Source: Galbibacter kalidii (GTDB lineage Bacteria; Bacteroidota; Bacteroidia; Flavobacteriales; Flavobacteriaceae). From it: 58,403 bases of DNA. The translations under genes and the position numbers were made by a program. The DNA is taken from contig NZ_JAPFGA010000022.1 of assembly GCF_026241135.1 (NCBI RefSeq), positions 1 to 58,403 of the forward strand, written 5' to 3'. Below, piece by piece: positions 16,188 through 23,776 of this stretch. Below the pieces are notes generated by a model. It worked only from the letters and a program-made list of their open reading frames with translations, had not been told where the DNA came from and made no database searches. The stretch's first letter is position 1; each line of letters opens with the position of its first letter.

Positions 16188-16718
16188 TCAACTGTAATAT
16201 GGAGAAATCATAAAATATACGACCACCCCTGTTACTGCTACATATAACCACAACGGAAAAGTGATCTTCGCTATTTTTTTATGTTTGTCGAACCGTTCTG
16301 CCAAGGCTCTCACATAAGTGATCAACACCAAAGGGATAATCCCGATAGACAAGATGATGTGTGTGATCAAAATGAAATAATACACATATTTTATAACACC
16401 TTCACCGCCAAAAGGGGTAGAATTTGATGTCATGTGATAAGCCACATACATCACCAAGAAAGCAGCAGAAAGCAAAATACATGTTTTCATCAATTTTTCA
16501 TGGAGCTCTCTTTTACCATTTTTAATCGCAATAACCGCAAAAACCAATAAGACAGCTGTTAGCCCATTAGTAGACGAATAAATAGCCGGAAGGAAAGTCA
16601 ATGGTTTAGCATTTGGTATTTTCACTCCAAACAAAACAGCCACTGCCAAAGGGATCGCAATAGACAATACTATGATCCACTTATTATATTTTTTTTCTAC
16701 TGAAGTTGTTTCCGCCAT
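16188..16718 (-). CDS. DUF420 membrane protein, CtaM-like
   Basis: The 176-residue product has five predicted membrane helices and the DUF420 pattern (NGLTAVLLVFAVIAIKNGKRELHEKLM, later YHMTSNSTPFGGEG). DUF420 includes CtaM/YozB, a protein that Staphylococcus aureus needs for cytochrome aa3 maturation. Histidines in the ELHEK and AYHMT segments are natural metal or haem ligands. Its start directly abuts the end of the Sco gene, consistent with one oxidase assembly operon. Confidence 0.88.
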   Translation of the reverse strand: MAETTSVEKKYNKWIIVLSIAIPLAVAVLFGVKIPNAKPLTFLPAIYSSTNGLTAVLLVFAVIAIKNGKRELHEKLMKTCILLSAAFLVMYVAYHMTSNSTPFGGEGVIKYVYYFILITHIILSIGIIPLVLITYVRALAERFDKHKKIAKITFPLWLYVAVTGVVVYFMISPYYS

Positions 16719-17401
16719 TATTTATCCTTTAAAAGTGTTTTTATATCCTGTGCTATCATTTGTACGCCCTTGTCTTCCGTTCCGTCGTAATACACGATTG
16801 GATTCCCAAAATCATCGTTTCTGGACCTTATATATCCGTCGCGGTCGATCAAAGCAAAGAATCCTGAATGTTCAAAACCTCCGTCTACATTTTCATTCAC
16901 TCCGGCATAAAGGTTAAATCCGGTGTTTGACAAGGCGTATATATGCTGCATATCGCCTGTCATCATATGCCAATTTGGATTGGTCACTCCATATTTATCG
17001 GCATATTCTTTTAGCACCTCCGGAGTATCGTGTTCAGGATTGATCGTAAAAGATGCCACAGCAAAATCTTCTTCATCCTTAAACTGATTTTGAAGTTTTA
17101 CCATATTCGTGTTCATGATCGGGCAGATAGACGGACAGGTAGTAAAGAAAAATTCAACTACATAAACCTTTCCTTCATAATCGGCATTGCTGATGGTATC
17201 CCCATGCTGATTGACGAACTCAAAGTCCGGTACTTTTCCCATTTTCGCCAGATCTTCGATCGTCACTTTTTTTGTCCCTACAGCGTGCCTATCGGAATCT
17301 ACCACCTCATTGTTCTTGAACCTTTCGACAATTTTGGGCACAAAAATGATCCCAAAGACCAATACCACAAAGCCGATCAATATGTATGACTTATTCTTCA
17401 T
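16718..17401 (-). CDS. SCO1/SenC copper chaperone
   Basis: One N-terminal membrane anchor (about 5-22) is followed by a thioredoxin-fold domain with the copper site intact: Cys89 and Cys93 in FFFTTCPSICPIM, plus His178 (GFEHSG). Sco proteins deliver copper to, or reduce the cysteines of, the CuA centre in subunit II of cytochrome c oxidase, in the periplasm. The 227-residue length is normal. The start overlaps the preceding Sco-like gene by 4 bases (ATGA type), so the two are translationally coupled. Confidence 0.95.
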   Translation of the reverse strand: MKNKSYILIGFVVLVFGIIFVPKIVERFKNNEVVDSDRHAVGTKKVTIEDLAKMGKVPDFEFVNQHGDTISNADYEGKVYVVEFFFTTCPSICPIMNTNMVKLQNQFKDEEDFAVASFTINPEHDTPEVLKEYADKYGVTNPNWHMMTGDMQHIYALSNTGFNLYAGVNENVDGGFEHSGFFALIDRDGYIRSRNDDFGNPIVYYDGTEDKGVQMIAQDIKTLLKDK

Positions 17402-18063
17402 TTCTTATTTTTTTGAGGTTCAGCATCCGTTTTATTATTGCTTTTCTTTGCCAAACGATATTCTGCCAAAAGTACTTTGATATCGTCTATCATTTTATTG
17501 TTGATCACCGCTACCGAGGTAGCATCATAACCGTATAATTCCTTTTTCGTGTCATCATCCTTCTTTCTACCCCTCAAGTTTACTTCTCTGTCGATAATAA
17601 AAGTATAAGGGGTATAAAGTTCGTCACTTAACGAGTGAGACGTCTTCAAACTCTCGAAAACAGACTTTATCTTTTCTTCAGAAGCAAATACAAAATGCCA
17701 ATTACTTACATCAGTCAACGGATTCAATTCATTTTTTATCTCGGTCGCTTGTTCTTCTGTACCTTCCGGTAAGAGCGAGACAAACTGAAAATCTTCAAAA
17801 CCGTTAAAACGCTTGTATATTTTTTGATTGAGGTTGAAGGCGTTCAGTTTTTTAGAGCTGAGCTCACTTCCCAGAAATACCAGAATCGTAATTTTTTCTT
17901 TTAGATCGACATCCTTATTATCCAATTCGTGCAATCCCTCTATATTTTCCACCCCTTTTGTAAGAATGGGAAGTTTCCCAAAATTATTGACTCCGGAGGC
18001 AAAAAAAAGGTACACAACGATAGGGAGGACAAAAAGTACTCCTAGAACAATATATTTCCTCAT
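17398..18063 (-). CDS. Membrane-anchored Sco/thioredoxin-like protein lacking cysteines
   Basis: The 221-residue product has an N-terminal anchor (residues 5-22) and a domain whose strand-loop-helix order looks like the Sco fold (ITILVFLGSELSSKKLNAFN, later YTPYTFIIDREVNLRGR). Where Sco has CxxxC this one reads GSELSSK; there is no cysteine in the whole protein. Its coupling to the true Sco gene suggests a non-redox partner or a scaffold for it. Assignment to the Sco fold is by pattern only. The C-terminus is a charged tail (NNKTDAEPQKNKK). Confidence 0.75.
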   Translation of the reverse strand: MRKYIVLGVLFVLPIVVYLFFASGVNNFGKLPILTKGVENIEGLHELDNKDVDLKEKITILVFLGSELSSKKLNAFNLNQKIYKRFNGFEDFQFVSLLPEGTEEQATEIKNELNPLTDVSNWHFVFASEEKIKSVFESLKTSHSLSDELYTPYTFIIDREVNLRGRKKDDDTKKELYGYDATSVAVINNKMIDDIKVLLAEYRLAKKSNNKTDAEPQKNKK

Positions 18064-18091
18064 TTAGATCGTGATTAAAACCAGTACAAAA

Positions 18092-18119
18092 ATAAAAAAG
18101 ACGGTTTAAAACCGTCTTA
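18092..18119 (-). terminator. Hairpin after the subunit IV gene (partial terminator)
   Basis: AAGACGGTT and AACCGTCTT pair closely and, on the minus strand, are followed by a T-rich run (TTTTTTATTTTTG). It stands inside the operon between the subunit IV gene and the Sco-like gene, so it may reduce expression of the assembly genes relative to the structural ones. Confidence 0.6.
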
Positions 18120-18136
18120 TGAGTACTGTTAAAGTA

Positions 18137-18484
18137 TTAAAAATCCCAGCTTATATAGCCTTCGCTATAGATGTCGTGGATATAATTCCCTTCAACCAAG
18201 AGAATAAATGCCAGATACGGAATTAATATCAGCAAGGGTAAAACTATAGACCATCTAAAACTTCCCTTTTCACCTTCAAGGTGCATAAAAGCCCAAGCAA
18301 TGTAATATGCTTTTACCAAGGTTAGGATAATAAATATCCAGTTGAGGAGTTTCATCCCTAAAACAGATACCATTAAAGATTCCGGTTTGATAATACCCAA
18401 TATAACTTCAACGATGGTAATTACTGAAAGTATTCCAAAAACTACCCAAATTCTTTTTATGTTTGATTCGTGTGCGTGTGCCAT
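18137..18484 (-). CDS. Cytochrome c oxidase subunit IV (CyoD-like)
   Basis: This 115-residue protein has three membrane helices and the family pattern: a short His-rich N-terminus (MAHAHESNIKRIWVVFGILS), then LVKAYYIAWAFMHLEGEKGSFR. It is the small accessory subunit of haem-copper oxidase in the inner membrane. Subunits I and II are not in this window. It lies 18 bases after the large subunit III gene. Confidence 0.92.
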   Translation of the reverse strand: MAHAHESNIKRIWVVFGILSVITIVEVILGIIKPESLMVSVLGMKLLNWIFIILTLVKAYYIAWAFMHLEGEKGSFRWSIVLPLLILIPYLAFILLVEGNYIHDIYSEGYISWDF

Positions 18485-18502
18485 TTTCTACGGTAAATAA
18501 AA

Positions 18503-19483
18503 TTATACAAGATAAAAGAAGGTAAATACAAATACCCAAACAAGGTCTACAAAGTGCCAGTACAGCCCTACCTTTTCAACCATTTCATAACTTTTTCTCC
18601 TCTCGTAGGTTCCAAGAACTATATTTATAAAAATAATAATATTGATAACAACCCCGGAGAACACGTGGAAACCGTGGAAACCTGTAATAAAGAAGAAAAA
18701 ATCTGCAAACAAACGGCTTCCATATTCGTTACGAACAAGATTGGCTCCTTCTACCACCGTGGTTGCTTGCCCCAGACGCTCAGCAGATTCTGCTCTTGAA
18801 AGTACAGTTTTTTCTCCGTGTTCGTTCAGCATTTCTGTTCTAACTACAATATTTTCATGGCTTTCAAAACCGGTTTTTATCTCTTCCAAAGAATAAGAAG
18901 GCAATGAAGTTTCCGACATGTACCAAACTCCTTGATTGGACTGTTGTGTAGTACGGTCTTCTTCAATCTCTTTAGCAAAATCGGCCAAAGCTACACGTTC
19001 ACCTGTGGAAGCATCTACAAACTGAAGTATTCTACCGGATTTCAATTCAACAGCACCGTATTCACCACTGATGAAATTTTTCCATTCCCAAGCCTGAGAG
19101 CCTACGAATATCAAACCTCCGATAATGGTCAACAACATATACCAAATCACTTTATTCTTTTTTAACTGATGCCCCGCATCTACTGCCAACACCATAGTTA
19201 CCGAAGAAAAGATCAGTATAAATGTCATCAAGGCCACATAATACATAGGTGCATCAACACCGTGTAGGAAAGGAAAGTGAGTAAACACTTCATCGGCTAT
19301 AGGCCAAGTTTCGATAAATTTATATCGAGAAAAACCGTAGGCCACCAAAAAACCTGAAAAAGTCAAAGCATCAGATACGATAAAAAACCACATCATCATT
19401 TTACCATAACTGGCTCCTAAAGGCTTCACTCCGCCTCCACTCCAAACTTTTTCTTTAGAATCTGTAGTAACAGTAGCTTCCAT
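18503..19483 (-). CDS. Cytochrome c oxidase subunit III with a large loop insertion
   Basis: The 326-residue product has the helices of subunit III (first near 30-50, later DFFFFITGFHGFHVFSGVV and final HFVDLVWVFVFTFFYLV). Between helix III and helix IV, about residues 140-255, lies a soluble hydrophilic insert of roughly 115 residues, which compact subunit III proteins lack. The insert may be a docking surface on the oxidase. The next gene encodes a second, short subunit III-like protein, so each may contribute a different part of the complex. Confidence 0.92.
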   Translation of the reverse strand: MEATVTTDSKEKVWSGGGVKPLGASYGKMMMWFFIVSDALTFSGFLVAYGFSRYKFIETWPIADEVFTHFPFLHGVDAPMYYVALMTFILIFSSVTMVLAVDAGHQLKKNKVIWYMLLTIIGGLIFVGSQAWEWKNFISGEYGAVELKSGRILQFVDASTGERVALADFAKEIEEDRTTQQSNQGVWYMSETSLPSYSLEEIKTGFESHENIVVRTEMLNEHGEKTVLSRAESAERLGQATTVVEGANLVRNEYGSRLFADFFFFITGFHGFHVFSGVVINIIIFINIVLGTYERRKSYEMVEKVGLYWHFVDLVWVFVFTFFYLV

Positions 19484-19536
19484 AAATGTTAAAAGTATTC
19501 TTAGTTTTTAAAATTTTTCAAATTTACGTTTTTTAT

Positions 19537-20121
19537 TTATCTAAAGAAATAGAAAAATAAAATCAAATACACCCATAAAAAGTCGAGAAAGTGCCAAAAC
19601 ATCGCACCCAGTTCTAAACCAAGGGTTTGCCCCACTTGGTACTTTTCTTTAAAATGATTATAAATTACCACCAAAAGCACCAATAAACCTGCGAAAACGT
19701 GTACTAAATGGGAAAAAACGATCGCATAGAGAAAAGAGGTGGTGATGGTACTTTCACTTCCTGTAAAATAATAGCCCGAAGCGATAATTTCTGAAAAGCC
19801 TTGAAACTGAAAATACACAAACAACAATCCCAACAGCAAGGTAACCAACAACAAGCTTGTTGCTGTACTTCTTTTTCCTTGTTGAACCCCTTTTTTGACA
19901 AGGAAAAAAGTAAGACTACTTAGCACAATAGCAATGGTGCTATATATGAATGCAGATGGAATTTCAATTTCAGAAACCCAATCCGGTCTCGATTTACTTA
20001 CCACATAGGCACTGGTAAGTCCGGCGAACATCATCACAATACTAATCATTCCAAACCAAAGCATCATTTTTTTAGCTCTGGCTCTCTTTTCTTGATTACT
20101 CCCTTGGGTTAAATCCATCAA
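19537..20121 (-). CDS. Cytochrome c oxidase subunit III, short form
   Basis: At 194 residues, with five membrane helices and the terminal motif GLELGAMFWHFLDFLWVYLILFFYFF, this matches the CyoC/short CoxC type. It is paralogous to the longer subunit III gene next to it; both end in the same HF-D-WV motif. The start codon overlaps the stop of the haem O synthase gene by 4 bases, so translation is coupled. Confidence 0.93.
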   Translation of the reverse strand: MMDLTQGSNQEKRARAKKMMLWFGMISIVMMFAGLTSAYVVSKSRPDWVSEIEIPSAFIYSTIAIVLSSLTFFLVKKGVQQGKRSTATSLLLVTLLLGLLFVYFQFQGFSEIIASGYYFTGSESTITTSFLYAIVFSHLVHVFAGLLVLLVVIYNHFKEKYQVGQTLGLELGAMFWHFLDFLWVYLILFFYFFR

Positions 20122-21023
20122 CTTATAAATTTATCTATTACGTACACGATCTGCATTAACGATATATAGCTCACACTGGCCAACATCAATGCCCTGGCCG
20201 ATTTATTATCTCTTTTTTGATATAGTCTAAACGCAAAAGCCAACATTCCAATTCCCATCAGAAATACAATCACAGCTGCCGGAACCGACAAGATAAGTTT
20301 ACCTGTAAGTCCGGTAACCGGGAAAACCGAAGCTACGATCATCCATATGGTATACATGATAATTTGAAATACTGTAGCTTTATCTTTCTTTCCTGTGGGC
20401 AGCATTTTAAACCCTGCTTTTTTATAATCATCGTCCAACATCCAACCGATGGCCCAAAAATGTGGGAATTGCCAAAAGAATTGTATCATAAACAAGGTAC
20501 CCGGTTCGATCCCAAAATCATTGGTCGCGGCCACCCACCCCAACATAAAAGGAATGGCCCCCGGAAACGCCCCTACAAAGACCGCCAATGGGGTTTTTGT
20601 TTTTAAAGGCGTATAAACGCAGGTATATAAAAAGATTGAAATAGCGCCAAACATGGCTGTTTTGGGATTCACAATATAAAGTGTAATAACCCCCAGAATT
20701 GTAAAGGTAATGGCTATGGAAAAGGCCATGGATACAGACATTCTTCCGGAAGGGATGGGTCTGTTTTGTGTGCGCTTCATCAAAGCGTCAAGGTCTTTTT
20801 CTATCAACTGATTGAACGCATTGGAAGCCCCCACCATAAAATAGCCACCGAAGACAAGAAGTAAAAGTACTTTCAGGTCGAAACTATCGGCTCCCAACAA
20901 ATAGCCGGCAACAGAAGAGAAAACCACACTAAACGCAAGACCCGCTTTGGTAATTTGTTTAAAATCATCAAAAATAAGGGAAAGCGAATTTGTCTTTGTT
21001 GCAGTATTCAATGCGGTTTTCAC
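20118..21023 (-). CDS. ctaB: Protoheme IX farnesyltransferase (haem O synthase)
   Basis: This UbiA-family membrane prenyltransferase has about nine helices and the aspartate-rich prenyl-diphosphate site NAFNQLIEKDLDALMKRTQN-RP, where the Asn/Asp residues bind Mg-diphosphate. A second polar loop (GWMLDDDYKKAGFKML) is also typical. It farnesylates protohaem to haem O, the first step to haem A for the oxidase encoded downstream. The 301-residue length is standard. It is first in the operon, with a convincing promoter and an 88-base leader. Confidence 0.96.
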   Translation of the reverse strand: MKTALNTATKTNSLSLIFDDFKQITKAGLAFSVVFSSVAGYLLGADSFDLKVLLLLVFGGYFMVGASNAFNQLIEKDLDALMKRTQNRPIPSGRMSVSMAFSIAITFTILGVITLYIVNPKTAMFGAISIFLYTCVYTPLKTKTPLAVFVGAFPGAIPFMLGWVAATNDFGIEPGTLFMIQFFWQFPHFWAIGWMLDDDYKKAGFKMLPTGKKDKATVFQIIMYTIWMIVASVFPVTGLTGKLILSVPAAVIVFLMGIGMLAFAFRLYQKRDNKSARALMLASVSYISLMQIVYVIDKFIS

Positions 21024-21117
21024 ACGTTTAAATTTTATTAATCACTTTATTATAAAATAATTAAAAAATTAAGAACGTGTGCAACCACTCCGCCGCACTC
21101 CGTTCCAAAATCGGCTG

Positions 21118-21148
21118 CAAAGATAACTCACAAAAGCTTTTTATGCAA
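21118..21148 (-). promoter_or_regulatory. Promoter of the ctaB-cox operon
   Basis: On the minus strand TTG (21148-21146) is separated by 20 bases from TATCTTTG (21125-21118), a perfect -7 element. Predicted transcription start is near 21111, giving an 88-base leader before ctaB. Confidence 0.6.
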
Positions 21149-21168
21149 TCATTTAACGTTTAATCACC

Positions 21169-21224
21169 AAGGCCTGTTAACACTACACACTCAAAGTGGT
21201 TTTTTATCAGTGTTAACAGGCCTT
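21169..21224. repeat. 16-bp perfect inverted repeat between a TonB-like gene and ctaB
   Basis: AAGGCCTGTTAACACT at 21169-21184 is the exact complement of 21209-21224, with a 24-base loop. It follows the TonB-like gene by 25 bases and ends just upstream of the ctaB promoter. It lacks a U-tract on either strand, so it is not a classical terminator; it may insulate the two transcription units or be an mRNA 3' stabiliser. Confidence 0.65.
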
Positions 21225-21249
21225 AAGTGGGATCTTATCCCAAATTGTT

Positions 21250-22035
21250 TTACTGGACTTTAAAAATAATAGGCTTCAGGAATACTACTTCAACGTTTTG
21301 GTTTCCTTGCTTTCCGGGCTGCATTTGAGGGATCAAACGCGTTACCCTTTCTGCCTCTTTTTCCAAAATTTTATGAGGTGCCCTAACTTTAACATCAGAA
21401 ACTTTGCCTTGTTTGTCTATTTTGAACTGCACATCAATTCGAAGCAAGCCCGTAAGACCATATTCAGAAGCAATAGAAGCATCAAAATTCTTCTTAACGA
21501 TCCTGTTGATCTTATCACTCATACACTCCCGTCTCTCATCGTTAGAATCCAAAGTTTCACATCCGGGAAAAACAGGCACAAATTCAACTTCCGCCACATT
21601 TATAGGACCAACGTCCACAACAGGCTCGACATTAATAATATCATCTACACCTACAATTTCCGTATCTTCAGATTTATTGATAAACTCTTTTTTAGCATCC
21701 AATTTAGCATCGTCTTCAATCACTTTTAGTTCATCTTCATTTGTAGTTGTTTTTTGCTTTGGCTTTTCGATTTCCTTTTTTGGATCTTCTTCAATCTCAA
21801 AGTTTGGCATCACATAGGTTTTCTCTTCTTTTATTGTGGGAAATTCTATTTCACTAGAAGAATCTGATACCGCAAAGACAGATTCCATCAAAAAATAAGA
21901 AGCTACAAGTCCGACCAACAAGCCAATTTGAAATCTGAATATCCCGCCGCCTTTTATATTGGTGTCCCTTTTGGAGGGTTTTTCATTTTGAGGGGATTGT
22001 GTTTTTGTAATCTTGAAGTGTTTTAACATTTTCAT
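21250..22035 (-). CDS. TonB family protein (first of a tandem pair)
   Basis: The C-terminal 90 residues carry a TonB fold (GLTGLLRIDVQFKIDKQG, then a hydrophobic VEVVFLKPIIFKV). One membrane helix follows the basic N-terminus, and the middle is an acidic and lysine-rich spacer rather than a proline-rich one. I begin at MKMLKHFKITK (22035): the longer frame to 22101 would start inside the terminator of the upstream TonB-like gene. It transfers proton-motive-force energy to outer-membrane receptors, or acts in a related role; no ExbBD is in this window. Confidence 0.88.
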   Translation of the reverse strand: MKMLKHFKITKTQSPQNEKPSKRDTNIKGGGIFRFQIGLLVGLVASYFLMESVFAVSDSSSEIEFPTIKEEKTYVMPNFEIEEDPKKEIEKPKQKTTTNEDELKVIEDDAKLDAKKEFINKSEDTEIVGVDDIINVEPVVDVGPINVAEVEFVPVFPGCETLDSNDERRECMSDKINRIVKKNFDASIASEYGLTGLLRIDVQFKIDKQGKVSDVKVRAPHKILEKEAERVTRLIPQMQPGKQGNQNVEVVFLKPIIFKVQ

Positions 22036-22102
22036 AAGTATTATGTTTAAAAAGTTAATGAATAGTTTAAGAGTCAACTTCAAGAAACATACCAAAAACA
22101 AA

Positions 22103-22130
22103 AAAGCCGAAACAAATGTTTCGGCTTTCT
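22103..22130 (-). terminator. Terminator of the second TonB-like gene
   Basis: AAAGCCGAAACA and TGTTTCGGCTTT form a 12-bp perfect stem with a 2-base gap, and on the minus strand a T-rich run follows. It separates the two TonB-like genes. Confidence 0.8.
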
Positions 22131-22152
22131 ATCTATTTTATGCGATGTGAAT

Positions 22153-22863
22153 TTAATTCAATCTAAATACAATTGGGTAAGCAAAAGTTACAGGTGTTGG
22201 TCTTCCCCTCTGTTTTCCGGGGATCAACCTAGGTAACTTATTGATGATTCTTCTCGCTTCTTTATCCAAACTCTTGTCCGGAGCCCTTGTATTAAGAATA
22301 GTAATCGTACCATCTTTATTGATACGGAAGTTTACATATACTCTACCCTGAATTCCCATTTCCTGAGCCATTTCCGGATAGCTAAATGTTTTTTTTACGT
22401 GTTTATCCAAGTTTTCTTTAAAACAGGCAAATTGTTGTGCTTTTGGAACCCCTTTACATTTTTCAAACATTGGTTTGTCTTCAATAACGGCAAAAGGCAC
22501 ATCTACATCAACCGGTTCTTCTACTTCTACAATCTCTTCTACTTCTACAATTTCCTCTTCTTGGTCTGTTTCGGTAGATTCGATGACAGTTTCCTCCACT
22601 TCCTCTTCATCTTCAACCACTTCGATCACTTCCGGAGCTGCCGGTGGTGGCGGTGGTGGCGGAGTTTTTAGCTGTTCTGTCATCGGCACTTCTTCGTCCA
22701 GCTGATCATCTACATCCATTGTATAGTTAAAGGCTTCTGACTTATCATAGGTCTTCCAATCGATCGCTACCCAAGTTAGGCCTAAGATCAAAGCCAGGCC
22801 TATCACGAAATACAATCCTATATTTCGAGTTAAATCAGCTTTTGGATTCTTTTTAGGTTCCAT
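22153..22863 (-). CDS. TonB family protein with a proline/glutamate linker
   Basis: The 236-residue product has one membrane helix (about 15-33), a linker with seven consecutive prolines and then long glutamate-valine runs, and a C-terminal TonB domain with the motif IQGRVYVNFRINKDGTI. It is paralogous to the gene downstream: both share the segment of a Cys-containing FPGCE/KCKGVP region and a D-K-R/I-x-N-x-L-P ending. A clean terminator follows. Both may serve the two TonB-dependent receptors found 20-35 kb away, though that is inference. Confidence 0.9.
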   Translation of the reverse strand: MEPKKNPKADLTRNIGLYFVIGLALILGLTWVAIDWKTYDKSEAFNYTMDVDDQLDEEVPMTEQLKTPPPPPPPAAPEVIEVVEDEEEVEETVIESTETDQEEEIVEVEEIVEVEEPVDVDVPFAVIEDKPMFEKCKGVPKAQQFACFKENLDKHVKKTFSYPEMAQEMGIQGRVYVNFRINKDGTITILNTRAPDKSLDKEARRIINKLPRLIPGKQRGRPTPVTFAYPIVFRLN

Positions 22864-22929
22864 AATCTATTAATTTATGTTTGCTAATTTAATTATTTAT
22901 TTGCATTAATTCCAATTAAATTTCCCTTT

Positions 22930-23328
22930 TTAACGCTTCTTTACTGCTAACATTAGCTTTATCAAAAAGATAGCTGTTAAAATTCCGACTGTATTAGCCG
23001 CTATATCTGTAATTTCAAAGGCTCTGTTGTATGGCATTATATACTGTAATACCTCAATAATTATACCATACACTAAAGAAAATAGAGAAACTTTTAAAAG
23101 TGGATACTTAACCGTTGTGTTTTTGAAATGAAGGTAGAGCAATAAGGTGTTCACAAAATAAAAAATGGCGTGAACAAACTTGTCTGAAACTTCAAATCCT
23201 GTATCTACATCCTCTACAAACACTGTGGAAGCAAGGCTCGCAAAAGTGATAGCACACAGCCAACAAACGGCTAAAACTAAATATTTTTTTTCCTTAAACC
23301 CCAACAAGTTCTTTATATGCCGAATCAC
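22930..23328 (-). CDS. VanZ-like membrane protein
   Basis: The 132-residue protein has four membrane helices and VanZ-family signatures: [17 protein letters not shown] and [29 protein letters not shown]. The biochemical role of VanZ-like proteins outside glycopeptide resistance is not known. Its start overlaps the end of gcvH by 35 bases, and the order sprA-gcvH-vanZ is conserved in flavobacteria, as far as I recall. A later TTG start that shortens the overlap cannot be excluded. Confidence 0.88.
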   Translation of the reverse strand: MIRHIKNLLGFKEKKYLVLAVCWLCAITFASLASTVFVEDVDTGFEVSDKFVHAIFYFVNTLLLYLHFKNTTVKYPLLKVSLFSLVYGIIIEVLQYIMPYNRAFEITDIAANTVGILTAIFLIKLMLAVKKR

Positions 23329-23674
23329 TCATCAGTTCTTCAACTTCAGACGGATTGGAAAATTTAATCTTAACCATCCAGCCTTCGCCATATGGATCTG
23401 TATTTACCTTTTCGGGATCGTCTTCTAAAGCTTCGTTGAATTCAATTATTTCTCCCGATAGCGGCAAGAAAAGGTCTGAAACTGTTTTTACGGCTTCAAC
23501 CGTACCAAAAACCTCTTCCTTGTCCAGGGTTTCATCAACGGTTTCTACCTCCACATAAACAATATCTCCCAATTCTTTTTGGGCAAAATCTGTAATTCCC
23601 ACTACAGCTACATCCCCTTCTATCTTAACCCACTCGTGGTCTTTTGTGTATTTTAATTCTGAAGGAATATTCAT
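23294..23674 (-). CDS. gcvH: Glycine cleavage system H protein
   Basis: The 126-residue product is a full-length H protein. The lipoylated lysine is Lys63 in [15 protein letters not shown], on the turn of a barrel-sandwich fold. H protein shuttles the aminomethyl group between the P, T and L proteins of glycine cleavage. The partners are not encoded here; gcvH lies in the sprA-gcvH-vanZ cluster. The gap to the sprA stop holds a dispersed repeat. Confidence 0.97.
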   Translation of the reverse strand: MNIPSELKYTKDHEWVKIEGDVAVVGITDFAQKELGDIVYVEVETVDETLDKEEVFGTVEAVKTVSDLFLPLSGEIIEFNEALEDDPEKVNTDPYGEGWMVKIKFSNPSEVEELMSDSAYKELVGV

Positions 23675-23737
23675 AAAAATATAAAGATTAGTTATTTGCT
23701 CGACAAATGTAATTCTTTATAGGTGTGATTTCAAACA

Positions 23738-23770
23738 GAACTCGTCGAAACTTTTTCCAATTGGCTAAAA
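23738..23770 (+). repeat. Dispersed repeat with CAATTGG core, copy 2
   Basis: GAACTCGTCGAAACTTTTTC followed by CAATTGGCTAAA, matching 9963-9994 and the inverse of 51597-51627. It ends 7 bases before the sprA stop codon. Confidence 0.55.
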
Positions 23771-23776
23771 AATCGG

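Noticed and set aside
21169-21224. Perfect inverted repeat as a classical terminator
   Set aside because: Neither strand has a U-tract after the stem, so it is kept as an unexplained repeat.
22036-22101. Longer N-terminus of the first TonB-like protein
   Set aside because: It would begin in the terminator of the preceding gene and adds a hydrophobic stretch before a normal basic N-terminus.
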